64,000 nucleotides of DNA from Lepagella muris (GTDB taxonomy: Bacteria > Bacteroidota > Bacteroidia > Bacteroidales > Muribaculaceae), in NCBI RefSeq assembly GCF_004793975.1, contig NZ_SRYB01000007.1, positions 1 to 64,000 on the forward strand, read 5' to 3'. Both the position numbers and the translations under genes were made by a program. Below, in pieces: positions 1 to 8,766 of the stretch (positions are counted from its first letter, which is position 1; every line of letters begins with the position of its first letter). Under the pieces are notes generated by a model. The model made no database searches, had not been told where the DNA came from, and was given only the letters and a program-made list of their open reading frames with translations.

Positions 1-129
1 TGTAAAATCCGGTGTTCTGGATGCCGTTTTTCGGAACGTCAAACTGAACACCCTACAAAATAGGGAAAGGGATGGAGTCTGAGACCCCATATTCATACAC
101 TTCATTTGGAAGATGCCGATATTTCCTGT

Positions 130-1167
130 TTATTTTTTCAAAAGTTTAGATATTTCTTTTTCAGAGAGATTTGTCATGGATGAAATCTGTTGTAGTGTAT
201 AACCGGCATCCAGCATATTCTTTGCGACAATATACAATCCTTCAGCACGTCCTTCAGCACGTCCTTCCGCACGACCCTCTGCACGTCCTTCCGCACGTCC
301 TTCCGCACGTCCTTCGGCAAGTCCTTCGACACGCCCCTCTGCGCGCCCCTCTGCGCGCCCTTCGGCAAGTCCCTCTTCTCTGGCATGCTTTCGTGCGTAT
401 GACATCTCTGCATGATAGTCTCGTGCTTTCTTGAGGTCATATTCATACTGATAACGCTGTTCAGGACTTAACGTGGCTAAGTTACTCACAGAGGCGAGTC
501 GCTGAAATATTTCCTGATGGGAGGTAAAGGGCATTGTATTCATAGTTCTCATGTTTTTAAGTGCAAAAATCCATTTCTCAAAATCTGTCCGACATTCCTT
601 CTCATCATTGATTGTAAACGCCGGAAGTTGTATAAAAGCATAACGCATTGCGTTGCCGATAGGTTTGTTGTTGTCGGTATCGCAGAGCCTGCCATGTGTG
701 ACGAGTTTATGCTCAAGACCATGTATATAGAAATTGGAGAAGAACACTCCCACTACCGGAATAAGCTCATAGTTCCAATATTTTTTGTCGTTGTCATTAT
801 TCTCGTTGCCTGCTACAGAATCATTTTTGTCGGAAAATCTCCCCTTATAGCCTTGATATGCGATTGACCGAGCGACATAGTATATTGCACGACTAAGGAA
901 ATTCTCCTGTGGGTTTTTCTGCATCTCGACAATGAAACGATGCCCATGTGACGTCTCGCAATACACGTCGTAGACAATGGTCTTCCCCTCTATCCATTCA
1001 CGCACGTTCTCATTGTTGAGATAACGCACGCTGACAATCTCCTCAAAGTCCGGTTGACCCTCAAAGAGGGCGTTGAGGAAATATTTCAGAATCTCGTTTG
1101 AGACATTATTAAGACCGAACACTATCTTAAAGCCCGTGTCAGTAAACGGATCAATATACTTAGCCAT
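130..1167 (-). CDS. Rpn/PD-(D/E)XK nuclease-family transposase-like protein with AEGR repeat tail
   Basis: The N-terminus (DPFTDTGFKIVFG) and the core with Asp67 and Glu81-x-Gln83 match the Rpn / PDDEXK_2 family, which Bacteroidetes carry in many copies. Members are recombination-promoting nucleases or transposase-like proteins; a cellular role for this copy is not known. Residues about 264-310 are a run of roughly twelve EGR/AEGR four-residue repeats, highly charged and probably helical. A short helix-turn-helix-like tail follows (TLQQISSMTNLSEKEISKLL, about 324-343). The repeat is mirrored in the DNA as a 12-bp tandem array, so its length could vary by slippage. A TATCTTTG element lies about 36 bp upstream of the ATG. 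The gene stands alone and no terminal inverted repeats are evident. The family call is fairly sure; activity is unknown. Confidence 0.8.
   Translation of the reverse strand: MAKYIDPFTDTGFKIVFGLNNVSNEILKYFLNALFEGQPDFEEIVSVRYLNNENVREWIEGKTIVYDVYCETSHGHRFIVEMQKNPQENFLSRAIYYVARSIAYQGYKGRFSDKNDSVAGNENNDNDKKYWNYELIPVVGVFFSNFYIHGLEHKLVTHGRLCDTDNNKPIGNAMRYAFIQLPAFTINDEKECRTDFEKWIFALKNMRTMNTMPFTSHQEIFQRLASVSNLATLSPEQRYQYEYDLKKARDYHAEMSYARKHAREEGLAEGRAEGRAEGRVEGLAEGRAEGRAEGRAEGRAEGRAEGRAEGLYIVAKNMLDAGYTLQQISSMTNLSEKEISKLLKK
238..378 (-). repeat. 12-bp tandem repeat array inside the Rpn-like gene
   Basis: About eleven to twelve degenerate copies of a 12-bp unit (plus strand: cttcsgcacgtc / cctctgcgcgcc variants) encode the EGRA repeat. 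All copies keep the reading frame, so gain or loss of units would change protein length without a frameshift. Confidence 0.85.
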
Positions 1168-1202
1168 ACGTCAATATATTAAAGCATAAACAACTTCATC
1201 TG

Positions 1203-1234
1203 CAAAGATACTAATATTTTGTATAATATTCAAT
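1203..1234 (-). promoter_or_regulatory. Bacteroidales-type promoter for the Rpn-like gene
   Basis: On the minus strand TATCTTTG (1210-1203) matches the -7 consensus TAnnTTTG. An ATTG (1234-1231), near the TTTG -33 consensus, lies 20 bp further upstream. The start codon follows about 36 bp downstream. Confidence 0.5.
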
Positions 1235-1392
1235 ATCCGTAAGTTGAAAATCGATGGTATATTTTAATGAAAATATGGAATGGGGTCTTATTTTGCTTGA
1301 CATCAAATTAGGTTACAGTTTTGAGATATGATGAATGAAAGGTGTGAGATGTGGGGATGGTCAATGAGGAAGTAGTTGATATGTAGAAAGAA

Positions 1393-1444
1393 ATGTCATG
1401 AGCGACTTAGAACTTTGATTCTGTTCCCAAGTCGCTCATGACAT
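1393..1444. terminator. 16-bp perfect inverted repeat in the 328-bp gap between the Rpn gene and the beta-arabinofuranosidase gene
   Basis: atgtcatgagcgactt (1393-1408) pairs perfectly with aagtcgctcatgacat (1429-1444) across a 20-nt loop. It lies about 50 bp past the stop of the minus-strand DUF1680 enzyme gene, so it probably ends that transcript. There is no T-run, so a regulator site or a repeat element is possible. Apart from this and the promoter at 1203-1234, I see nothing in 1168-1495. Confidence 0.45.
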
Positions 1445-1495
1445 ATTGTAGATGGTATGATATCAGTTGTGATTCGTTATTTACCGGTTGTCAGA

Positions 1496-3910
1496 TCAGT
1501 CGAGTTGCCACTCGAATATGCCGGCGGAGTTATCGTCCGGGAGAACCACTTCAAGTTTCATGGCTTTTGTCTTAACCGGGTCAAAGTTGACCGTGTTTGC
1601 GGCTCCTTTGACTGTGCCGTACTTGTCAGCTCCGGTGACAGGTTGCCAGTTGCCTGAGCCATCCTTGTAGTATATCTTCCATGACTTCGGCACGCGGCAT
1701 CCACCCCACGGTCCATCGTCATACCAATAGACAGTTGCACTCTGCACGGTCTCCTCTTTCGGTAGTTCGTAGGCAATCCATTCAGTAGTGCCCTGTTTAG
1801 GCCACCAGTGAGTGTATGGTACCGAACGGTCGTTCTCATCCTTCGGTACGAGTCGGTCGTTGAGTGAGGAAAGAGAACCCATCTTCTGCGAAGCCGTTAC
1901 CTTGCTCTGAGATGCGAGTGTCGGAGGCATTACCGGACGCGATGCGCTCAACTCCTGCGGTAGCCACACTGCCATGTTGCCGCTTCCGCGATGACACCAT
2001 GCGTAGTAGGGGATGAGGTTCAGTTTCACATCCTTTGCTGCGAGACGACCCTTGTCGTCGTAGCTGAGCACCTGTCCGTCGGTCGTGAGAGTCACGATAC
2101 CTTCAAGAAGTTCAGGCTTCTCAGTGACGGTGAACTGCGGTTTCTGATTTACGAATATGCTGAGCACGTCAAAGTCATTGTCAGGCCATTCGGCGCAATA
2201 TACAATAGGACCTCTCTCCACAGCAATTCTGCCACGGTCAGCCTCCACACGGTTGTCTGCTTTCACGGTGCGCGGCTCCATGTCGAGATGAAGCTCCACC
2301 TTGTCACCCTTCTTCCAATTGCGGGCAATCGAGTAATATCCGTCGGCTGTCAGAGTGCCATCGGCAGGTTTGCCATTGACAGTCACAGTATAGCCGAGAC
2401 GTTTGCCGTCGCTATATTTGTAGAGGTCGCTCGGCACGGGGCGGTTCTGTACCCATCTCGGAATACGGAGTTTCAGGTCGAAGTTGCCTGCCTTATTCTT
2501 GTCTACGGTGAAAGCAATGTTGCCGTTCCAAGGATAATTTGTCTGCTGGCTTATCACCACGTCCTTACCATTGACTTTAAGGTTTCCGGTGTTCGACATG
2601 AAGAGGTTGACGTAGACATCATCCCCGTTGACCGCATAGACGTAGCCTGGAAGCGACGGGATGAAACGTGCGATGTTGGAGGGGCAGCATGCACATCCGA
2701 ACCATGGCTGACGCTGGTGCTGACCCATGCTTTCGAGTGGGTTGGGGTAGAAGAAGCCACCCCCGTCAAGAGCCACGCCGGAGATAAGACCATTATAGAG
2801 AGTGCGCTCCACCACATCGTAATATTTTGAATCGCCGTGGAGAAGGAAGAGACGGTGGTTCACGTAGACATTGCCGATTGCGGCACAAGTCTCGCAATAA
2901 GCCGACATGTTGGGTAGCTCATAATTCTTGCCGAAAGCCTCACCGTTGCTTGTTGCGCCGATACCGCCGGTGATATAATATTTCTTCCCTACGATATTAT
3001 CCCAGATGCGGTCTATAGCCTTGATATATGCGGAGTCGCCTGTGAGGGCTGCCACGTCAGCCATGCCGGCATACATGTAGGCTGCACGCACTGCGTGACC
3101 GACAGCCTCATCCTGCTCGACCACCGGCTTGTGAGCCTGGCTGTATTCATCTGTGCGGGATGTATAGCCGCGTTTGTCGAGGAAATATTTGGCCTGGTCG
3201 AGATATTTCTTGTCGCCGGTGACGAGATAGAGCTTTGCAAGAGCCATCTCCGCGATCTGATGCCCCGGCACGCGTGCCACCTGACCCGGACCGTCGCCGA
3301 TCTCGCGGCATACGCAGTCGGCATATTTTATTGCGATCTCAAGGAAATTCCGTTTCCCCGTAGCTTGATAGTGGGCTATCGCACCCTCCACCATGTGTCC
3401 GAGGTTGTAGAACTCATGGCTGAGGTCCTCCACCATCTCCCAACGCTTCGAGCCTGCCCATTCGTGAGGATGTTTCGGGTTCATAGTGCGCGATGTGTAG
3501 AGATAGCCGTCGGGTTCCTGAGCGGCAGCCACAATTACGAGCACACTGTCTATATAGTTCTCCAGTTTCTTGTCGGGATAAGTCTGGAGAAGATAGCTTG
3601 CGCCCTCGATAGTCTTGTAGACGTCGGTATCGTCAAAAGCGAGACCACCTACGTGTATCGTATCGCTCGGATGGGCTGCGTTGACGAAATTAGTGTATCG
3701 TCCTGTCTCCTCGCATTTACTGAAAGCGAGGGGTATTGTCACTTCGCGACTCGCCTTCAGGCGTTGTCCCCAGAAATCATCGGTGACTTTCACAGAGGTG
3801 AAGGGCACCGGATCAATCGGATAGCCATGATGGGAGGCTTTCTTATCCGATTTAGCCATAGCCGGGATAGCAAGGGAGGCTATCAGGGTGGCGGTGAGTA
3901 ATTTTTTCAT
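1496..3910 (-). CDS. Secreted beta-L-arabinofuranosidase, DUF1680 superfamily (GH127/GH146-like)
   Basis: 804 aa with a signal peptide (MKKLLTATLIASLAIPAMA). It should remove terminal beta-L-arabinofuranose in the periplasm or at the cell surface. The catalytic and zinc residues of the family are visible: Glu324 (acid/base, in GEAFG), Glu340 and Cys342 (ETC), and Cys406, Cys408 and Cys409 (CACC), one of which is the cysteine nucleophile in HypBA1. The length is greater than HypBA1 (about 660 aa) because of C-terminal beta-domains, ending in a discoidin-like stretch (about 700-804). This makes GH146 (as in the Bacteroides arabinan enzyme BT0349) as likely as GH127. It is the last gene of the minus-strand GH97-GH43-DUF1680 cluster, 116 bp after GH43. 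A paralogue is at 8767-11220. Confidence 0.9.
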   Translation of the reverse strand: MKKLLTATLIASLAIPAMAKSDKKASHHGYPIDPVPFTSVKVTDDFWGQRLKASREVTIPLAFSKCEETGRYTNFVNAAHPSDTIHVGGLAFDDTDVYKTIEGASYLLQTYPDKKLENYIDSVLVIVAAAQEPDGYLYTSRTMNPKHPHEWAGSKRWEMVEDLSHEFYNLGHMVEGAIAHYQATGKRNFLEIAIKYADCVCREIGDGPGQVARVPGHQIAEMALAKLYLVTGDKKYLDQAKYFLDKRGYTSRTDEYSQAHKPVVEQDEAVGHAVRAAYMYAGMADVAALTGDSAYIKAIDRIWDNIVGKKYYITGGIGATSNGEAFGKNYELPNMSAYCETCAAIGNVYVNHRLFLLHGDSKYYDVVERTLYNGLISGVALDGGGFFYPNPLESMGQHQRQPWFGCACCPSNIARFIPSLPGYVYAVNGDDVYVNLFMSNTGNLKVNGKDVVISQQTNYPWNGNIAFTVDKNKAGNFDLKLRIPRWVQNRPVPSDLYKYSDGKRLGYTVTVNGKPADGTLTADGYYSIARNWKKGDKVELHLDMEPRTVKADNRVEADRGRIAVERGPIVYCAEWPDNDFDVLSIFVNQKPQFTVTEKPELLEGIVTLTTDGQVLSYDDKGRLAAKDVKLNLIPYYAWCHRGSGNMAVWLPQELSASRPVMPPTLASQSKVTASQKMGSLSSLNDRLVPKDENDRSVPYTHWWPKQGTTEWIAYELPKEETVQSATVYWYDDGPWGGCRVPKSWKIYYKDGSGNWQPVTGADKYGTVKGAANTVNFDPVKTKAMKLEVVLPDDNSAGIFEWQLD

Positions 3911-4026
3911 GTGTATATGTGTTAGGAATTTAGAATTTAAAATTTAGAGTTGAAAATTTAGAATTTAGAATTTAAAGTCAAATATTAACGATAAATTCTC
4001 CATTTTAAATTTTCAATTTTCCATTC
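3911..4026. repeat. AT-rich imperfect palindrome between GH43 and the DUF1680 gene
   Basis: Repeats of tagaatttaaaa on the left half face taaattttcaattttccattctcaatt on the right half, forming an imperfect AT-rich hairpin. There is no TAnnTTTG on the minus strand, so I see no separate promoter for the downstream gene. It may tune expression inside the operon. Confidence 0.4.
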
Positions 4027-6423
4027 TCAATTATCCATTATCTCGTCGGAGAGTCGGAGCGAATGGATGTAGCCGGTGAAGGGCCATTCATTCTCCGCAT
4101 TGCGTCCGAGTGTGACAAACTGTGATGGTTTCACGAGTAGCTGAATATCCTTCTCGCTTACCAGCTTGCCGTTGATGTAGACCCTCTCGATGCGTCCGTC
4201 GAAACATACTCGGATGGTTTGCCATTCTCCGGCAAGATCCTTCACGTCTTGCCATCCGGCATCCTCATACCAGCCGTAATGATTCATCATTCCGCAGCGA
4301 GGTTCAGTGCCGTTCACTCCCATGATTTTCTCCAGCTCATCGTGAGAGGAGGTGAAGTCTGCATAACACTCATTCTCCGCTATCTCCGGATTGAGGATGA
4401 CGGCTTCAAGTGTGTATGGGGTGTTGTCGCGTATCGTGGCGGGTAGTGGGAAGGAGGAGCGGAAGAACGTGTCGCCGTCGAATCGGAACGCCTTCTTCCC
4501 CTTGATCTCCTCCACTATAGCGGGCTTCTCGACAGCCTCGAAATAACCTCCGGTCAGGGCGGTGTTAGGTATGTAGCCCACTGTGTCGCCGGGATTGAAC
4601 GCATCGGCGTTTATCTCCACGACAGTGCCTAAATTCTGCCGCTCTGCCACGGGATTACGTCTCAACGGATTTGTGGAGTCAAATCGTTTCTCACTGTCGG
4701 TAAGCTCCCAATTGTAATAGCGAAGGTTAGTGAGAGTCAGGGGTGACTGACCGCTTTCTATCGTCAGTCTGCCGTCAGATATACATTTGCCGAGGTCAGC
4801 CGCCCTCCACTCCTTCCCGTCGAATGACAGGGCGGAAAGTGTATGCGGTTTTTTCGGGTCGATTAATGCGCTTTCATACACGAGCTTAGTGCCGGGGGAG
4901 AGCACAATGGCGTCATGCCCGTCAATTCTCTTCGACTCCACGTGCCCCTGCAAGAGACGGAATGAGCCGCCGAGTTGTCCGAGATTGTTCCTCCATTCCG
5001 TGCCGTTCCAGTCCATACCGTTCAGCCCGATCCATTGCTGCGGTGCGCTGTCTTCAATGCCGTCGAACACTTTCACGTTCCACAGTGCACCATTAAAGCC
5101 GCGTTTCTCGCCACCGGTGGAAGTGATGCGGATGTAGCGTGCACGGGTATCACCGAAATCCACCATCGGGCTCCCTGCCAGACGGTTGTCGCGCTTATCG
5201 GCAAACACAGTCCAGTCCTTGCCGTTGTCTGATGTCTCGATAAGATACTGATAGAACTGGGTGCCATATTCCCACTGCGTCCATATCGTCCTTATGGGTT
5301 CGCTCTTGCCGAGGTCAATCTCGATCCATTCCTGACCCATACCGGCAGGACGCCAGAGTGTGCCGTTGTTGTCGTCTACGGCATATTCCGGCTTGAAATT
5401 CTCATCATAGAAGGAGGATGCCCTTACGCTTTTCCCTGCGGCAAGGTTTCTTGATGTCACAGAGGATTTGGTGGGGAAACTTACCCCGGCATGAGAGGCG
5501 TTGACGGGGCGAATCCTACCTTTCTTGTCAAATTCAAGTTTGTCGATACATATCTGGCGATGGAAACCACGGTTGGAATGAGGATTGTCGTGGCGGTGAT
5601 AGACTATATAGTAGTCATTACCCTCCTGGAGCACGCTGTGATGCCCCGGACCATGTATTGTGCCGTCAGTATTCGTCTCAAGGATGCACCCCTGATATTT
5701 GTAGGGACCGAGCGGCTTGTCGCTTGTGGCATACTGCACACGGTAGGTGTGGTCATGACATGAGCCGGAGGAATACATGAAATAATACTTTCCGTTCCTC
5801 TTAAGCACGAAGGGTGCCTCAAAGAAATCGGTAGCCTCGGTGTTGGGGATGAGTCTTGTTTCAGTAAACCCCTTCATGTCGGGAGTCAGTTTGCCGGCAC
5901 CGCATCCGAAACCGTCGTATATGCCCCACGTGCCCCAATACATATAGATTGAGCCGTCGTCATCCACGAATGTCTGACCGTCGAGTGTGATGGCATTCTT
6001 CACGAAACGGTCGGGCACGAGCACCGCCTCGCTCTCACCGAGGATATTCTTCCAGGGACCGCGTGGAGTGTCGCCGACGCCTACGTGTATCTTGCATGGC
6101 TGGCAATACACGTAGTAATATTTCCCGTCGTTGGCATTCTGCATCACATCGGGAGCCCATATCCAATGGCTGTCGGGCCAGTTCATCGGCATAAGCGTCC
6201 AGTTCTGGAGATCCTTGCTCTGCCAGAGCTGGGCGGGACCGAATCCGGCACCGCTCCCGTCGGTCGTGGCATACACATAATATGTGTCGCCGAATTTCTT
6301 TATGGTTGGGTCGGCGAAATACCCAGGAATGATTGGGTTGAGTGCGCCGGGTGCGTCGAAAGCCACATCTGCAGCAGCCGACATCGACGCGAGAAGCAGA
6401 GATATAGATAGGAGATGTTTCAT
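4027..6423 (-). CDS. Secreted GH43 family glycosidase with discoidin and LamG-like domains
   Basis: 798 aa with a signal peptide (cleavage near residue 18, ASMSAAA). The five-bladed GH43 propeller (about 28-325) shows Asp38 (base, FADPT), Asp148 (pKa modulator, ITLDGQ) and Glu202 (acid, FFEAPF). A discoidin / F5_8C-like module follows (about 335-455) and a LamG-like concanavalin fold at the C-terminus (about 610-798), probably for sugar binding. GH43 enzymes in such loci are usually alpha-L-arabinofuranosidases or beta-xylosidases. The neighbours (two beta-arabinofuranosidases and arabinose catabolism) favour alpha-L-arabinofuranosidase. It lies between GH97 (138 bp upstream) and DUF1680 (116 bp downstream) on the same strand, likely one transcript. 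The subfamily cannot be assigned by eye. Confidence 0.88.
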   Translation of the reverse strand: MKHLLSISLLLASMSAAADVAFDAPGALNPIIPGYFADPTIKKFGDTYYVYATTDGSGAGFGPAQLWQSKDLQNWTLMPMNWPDSHWIWAPDVMQNANDGKYYYVYCQPCKIHVGVGDTPRGPWKNILGESEAVLVPDRFVKNAITLDGQTFVDDDGSIYMYWGTWGIYDGFGCGAGKLTPDMKGFTETRLIPNTEATDFFEAPFVLKRNGKYYFMYSSGSCHDHTYRVQYATSDKPLGPYKYQGCILETNTDGTIHGPGHHSVLQEGNDYYIVYHRHDNPHSNRGFHRQICIDKLEFDKKGRIRPVNASHAGVSFPTKSSVTSRNLAAGKSVRASSFYDENFKPEYAVDDNNGTLWRPAGMGQEWIEIDLGKSEPIRTIWTQWEYGTQFYQYLIETSDNGKDWTVFADKRDNRLAGSPMVDFGDTRARYIRITSTGGEKRGFNGALWNVKVFDGIEDSAPQQWIGLNGMDWNGTEWRNNLGQLGGSFRLLQGHVESKRIDGHDAIVLSPGTKLVYESALIDPKKPHTLSALSFDGKEWRAADLGKCISDGRLTIESGQSPLTLTNLRYYNWELTDSEKRFDSTNPLRRNPVAERQNLGTVVEINADAFNPGDTVGYIPNTALTGGYFEAVEKPAIVEEIKGKKAFRFDGDTFFRSSFPLPATIRDNTPYTLEAVILNPEIAENECYADFTSSHDELEKIMGVNGTEPRCGMMNHYGWYEDAGWQDVKDLAGEWQTIRVCFDGRIERVYINGKLVSEKDIQLLVKPSQFVTLGRNAENEWPFTGYIHSLRLSDEIMDN

Positions 6424-6561
6424 GATAGAGGTATAGCGCCCCCCTAACCCCCGATATGGGGGATTATAAAGAGGGTAAATATGGTAGAATTTGTATAGGG
6501 TTAAATTATTAGATTGATATTTAAACTTCCCCCCCCTTAGAGGACAGGGGGGATGAGTCGT

Positions 6562-8547
6562 CTAAGGAATCAGACGGATTGCGAAGCCGCCGCCGGGAGC
6601 CATGTGGATCGTCTTCTTGGTGCCGGAATTGACCGTCAGAGTCTCCAGCTCATAATCCTGTGCCTGCTTCGTTGCGTTTACGCCATCTTTAAGAATCGTA
6701 ACCTTGAAATCTTTCCCCGATGGGAGAAACGCAAAATCTACGGTATAGTCCCGTGGATTCCAATCCGTCTGTCCTCCTATGAACCAACTATTATCTTTCT
6801 TCCTTAAGGTCACGATATATTCACCCATTTTTCCATCCATTATTGAGGTTTCATCAAAGACGGTGGGTATGGCTGTTATGAAATCTGTACATTCCTGATT
6901 GTCGAGATAGTTGGAGGGGGAGTCTGCAAGCATCGTGAAAGGGGAGTCCTGCACGATGTAGTTTGCCACCTGATGTGCGCGGGTACCTTGGCTCTCAGGA
7001 TTATAGTAGACAGCCTTCCAATCCTTTTTTGAGGCATTGCGCATCGCGCCGGGTGTGAAATCCACCGGTCCGCACATCATGCGTATGTAGGGGAATGTCA
7101 CGTCATACTCCGGCATATCCACCGATGTCGGGCTCCATTTCATCTCCTCCATGCCGAAGACGCTCTCAAAATTCACCACGTTGGGATACGTGCGGTTCAA
7201 TCCTGTCGGCTTATAGAATCCGTGGAGGTCGAGCATAAGGTTATGCCGGGCAGTGGCATCGGCTATGCGGTAGGTCATATCCACGGCTGTCTGGTCGTCG
7301 CGGTCGAGGAAATCCACCTTAAACCCCTTTATGCCGAGGTCGCTGTATTTCTTGCACGCCTCCTCCAACTGTGTGTCGAGCACGTTGAAGACAGTCCAGA
7401 GCCATAGCCCCACACCCTTCTTGTCGGCATACTTCACGAGCGCAGGAAGGTCGATCTCCGGTATCGTCGTCAGCATATCGCCGCTTTTCGGCACGTACCA
7501 ACCTTCATCAAGCACCACATACTCTATCCCGTTATCGGCTGCAAAGTCGATGAAATAGCGGTAGGTTTCATTATTTATACCAGCCTTGAACGGCACTCCG
7601 CGCAGACCCCAGTCGTTCCACCATTCCCATGCCGCCATACCAGGCTTTATCCAGCTCGTGTCAGCCACGCGCGACGGTGATGCGAGGGCATACACGAGGT
7701 TATTCACCGGCATCTGTCGGTCGTCGGTAGTCACGGCAAATATCCTCCAGGGGAAATTGCGTTTGCCTGAGATCTTGGCGATATAGTTCTCACGTCCGGT
7801 GACGTACTCCTGTTTCCTCCAGGGGTAGAAATCGGTTGAGGAGGGGTATTTTGCGAAGACCCCCTTCAGCGAACGGGATGTGGAGTCAGCCTCCACAAAC
7901 ATTCCGGGGTAGCTTTCGAGGTCAGATTCAAGAATGGTCATCTTCAGCCCGTCGCCATAGTCGAGAGTCGTTGGGAGGAACGCGAGCAGAGGCGACGCGC
8001 TACTGATCGGTGTGACGGTGTAGAAATTCTGGAACGCCATAGCCTCCGGAGCCTTCTCATTGGTGGAGTGAGGGAGATAGATGGTGGGGTTGCCCGCCAC
8101 ATTATATAATGCCTTTTCATCCGTCACCACATTCCCCGTCTTGCCGTCGGTCGAGAAGCGGTAAGCCACCCCGTCGTCGTAGGCGCGGAACGTCACGCTG
8201 TTCCCGTCGGTGAGGCGCACCGTCAGTTCGTTGCACTGCGTGGTGAAATGCGGGTTGCGGTAGAAGGGAGCGTCGAAACTCTCCTTTATATCCTTTTTAA
8301 TAGATGTGGATTTTATCTTCCTTGCCTTTTTGCCCCCTTCAAAGTCCATCGCTATCTGCGAGGGGAGGAGCAGTTTCTCGCCGTTGGCGGATATAGAGAA
8401 AGTGAGGTTGCCGTCGGGGGCATCCTCCACCGCTACGGAGATGTTGCCGGAAGGGGAGAGGAGAGTGGCGTTCTTCGCTGTCGCGCTTACTGCCGACGTG
8501 GCGAGGAGAGCCGCGATTGCTGATGTTATGATGAGTTCCTGTTTCAT
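6562..8547 (-). CDS. Secreted GH97 glycosidase, retaining (alpha-galactosidase-like) subgroup
   Basis: 661 aa from the ATG at 8547. An in-frame extension to 8640 runs through the promoter elements and has no signal peptide, so it is rejected. The signal peptide is MKQELIITSAIAALLATSAVSATA. The N-terminal beta-sandwich (about 25-290) is followed by the barrel with VVLDEGWY, KVDFLDRDDQ (Asp412, candidate nucleophile) and ESVFGMEEMKW (acid/base region Glu461-468). In GH97, an Asp at the KVDF position marks retaining enzymes (alpha-galactosidase or beta-L-arabinopyranosidase), whereas SusB-like inverting alpha-glucosidases use Glu pairs. Galactose or arabinopyranose is therefore a more likely product than glucose. 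It heads the minus-strand enzyme cluster and has its own activator-type promoter at 8575-8641. Confidence 0.88.
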   Translation of the reverse strand: MKQELIITSAIAALLATSAVSATAKNATLLSPSGNISVAVEDAPDGNLTFSISANGEKLLLPSQIAMDFEGGKKARKIKSTSIKKDIKESFDAPFYRNPHFTTQCNELTVRLTDGNSVTFRAYDDGVAYRFSTDGKTGNVVTDEKALYNVAGNPTIYLPHSTNEKAPEAMAFQNFYTVTPISSASPLLAFLPTTLDYGDGLKMTILESDLESYPGMFVEADSTSRSLKGVFAKYPSSTDFYPWRKQEYVTGRENYIAKISGKRNFPWRIFAVTTDDRQMPVNNLVYALASPSRVADTSWIKPGMAAWEWWNDWGLRGVPFKAGINNETYRYFIDFAADNGIEYVVLDEGWYVPKSGDMLTTIPEIDLPALVKYADKKGVGLWLWTVFNVLDTQLEEACKKYSDLGIKGFKVDFLDRDDQTAVDMTYRIADATARHNLMLDLHGFYKPTGLNRTYPNVVNFESVFGMEEMKWSPTSVDMPEYDVTFPYIRMMCGPVDFTPGAMRNASKKDWKAVYYNPESQGTRAHQVANYIVQDSPFTMLADSPSNYLDNQECTDFITAIPTVFDETSIMDGKMGEYIVTLRKKDNSWFIGGQTDWNPRDYTVDFAFLPSGKDFKVTILKDGVNATKQAQDYELETLTVNSGTKKTIHMAPGGGFAIRLIP

Positions 8548-8574
8548 GATAAAGGGTAACAAATTTTCACAATG

Positions 8575-8641
8575 CAAAGATAATTCAAAGAATTGGAGTT
8601 TCATGCAAAATCCGTACAAACGAATAATAAAATCGTACAAA
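8575..8641 (-). promoter_or_regulatory. Promoter with two activator direct repeats, driving GH97-GH43-DUF1680
   Basis: Read on the minus strand, TTTGTACGATT (from 8641) and TTTGTACGGAT (from 8620) are direct repeats exactly 21 bp apart. The TATCTTTG -7 element follows at 8582-8575, 37 bp after the core start of the proximal repeat. The spacing is the same as in the divergent promoter at 8662-8728 and in the one at 23973-24038, so one regulator probably binds all three. The best candidate is the hybrid sensor at 25470-29438. Confidence 0.7.
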
Positions 8642-8661
8642 AATACTATTTTTCAGTTGTT

Positions 8662-8728
8662 TTGGACGATTGTATCATAATATTGGACGATTGTGTTGCC
8701 GTTTTCGATTGAATGGATATTAACTTTG
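8662..8728 (+). promoter_or_regulatory. Promoter with two activator direct repeats, driving the SusCD operon
   Basis: ttggacgattgt occurs at 8662-8673 and again, identically, at 8683-8694, a 21-bp spacing (two helical turns). The -7 element TAACTTTG is at 8721-8728, 38 bp after the start of the proximal repeat. The ATG of the downstream gene is at 8767. The layout mirrors the divergent promoter on the other strand. Confidence 0.75.
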
Positions 8729-8766
8729 CGACAGATTTTTTAACGTTTTAATCGTTTGACCACACC

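Noticed and set aside
1991..2830. Long open frame on the plus strand opposite the DUF1680 gene
   Set aside because: It is antisense to a clear enzyme gene, has no known motif and no start signal.
8548..8640. N-terminal extension of GH97
   Set aside because: It crosses the activator repeats and the TATCTTTG element, and hides the signal peptide.
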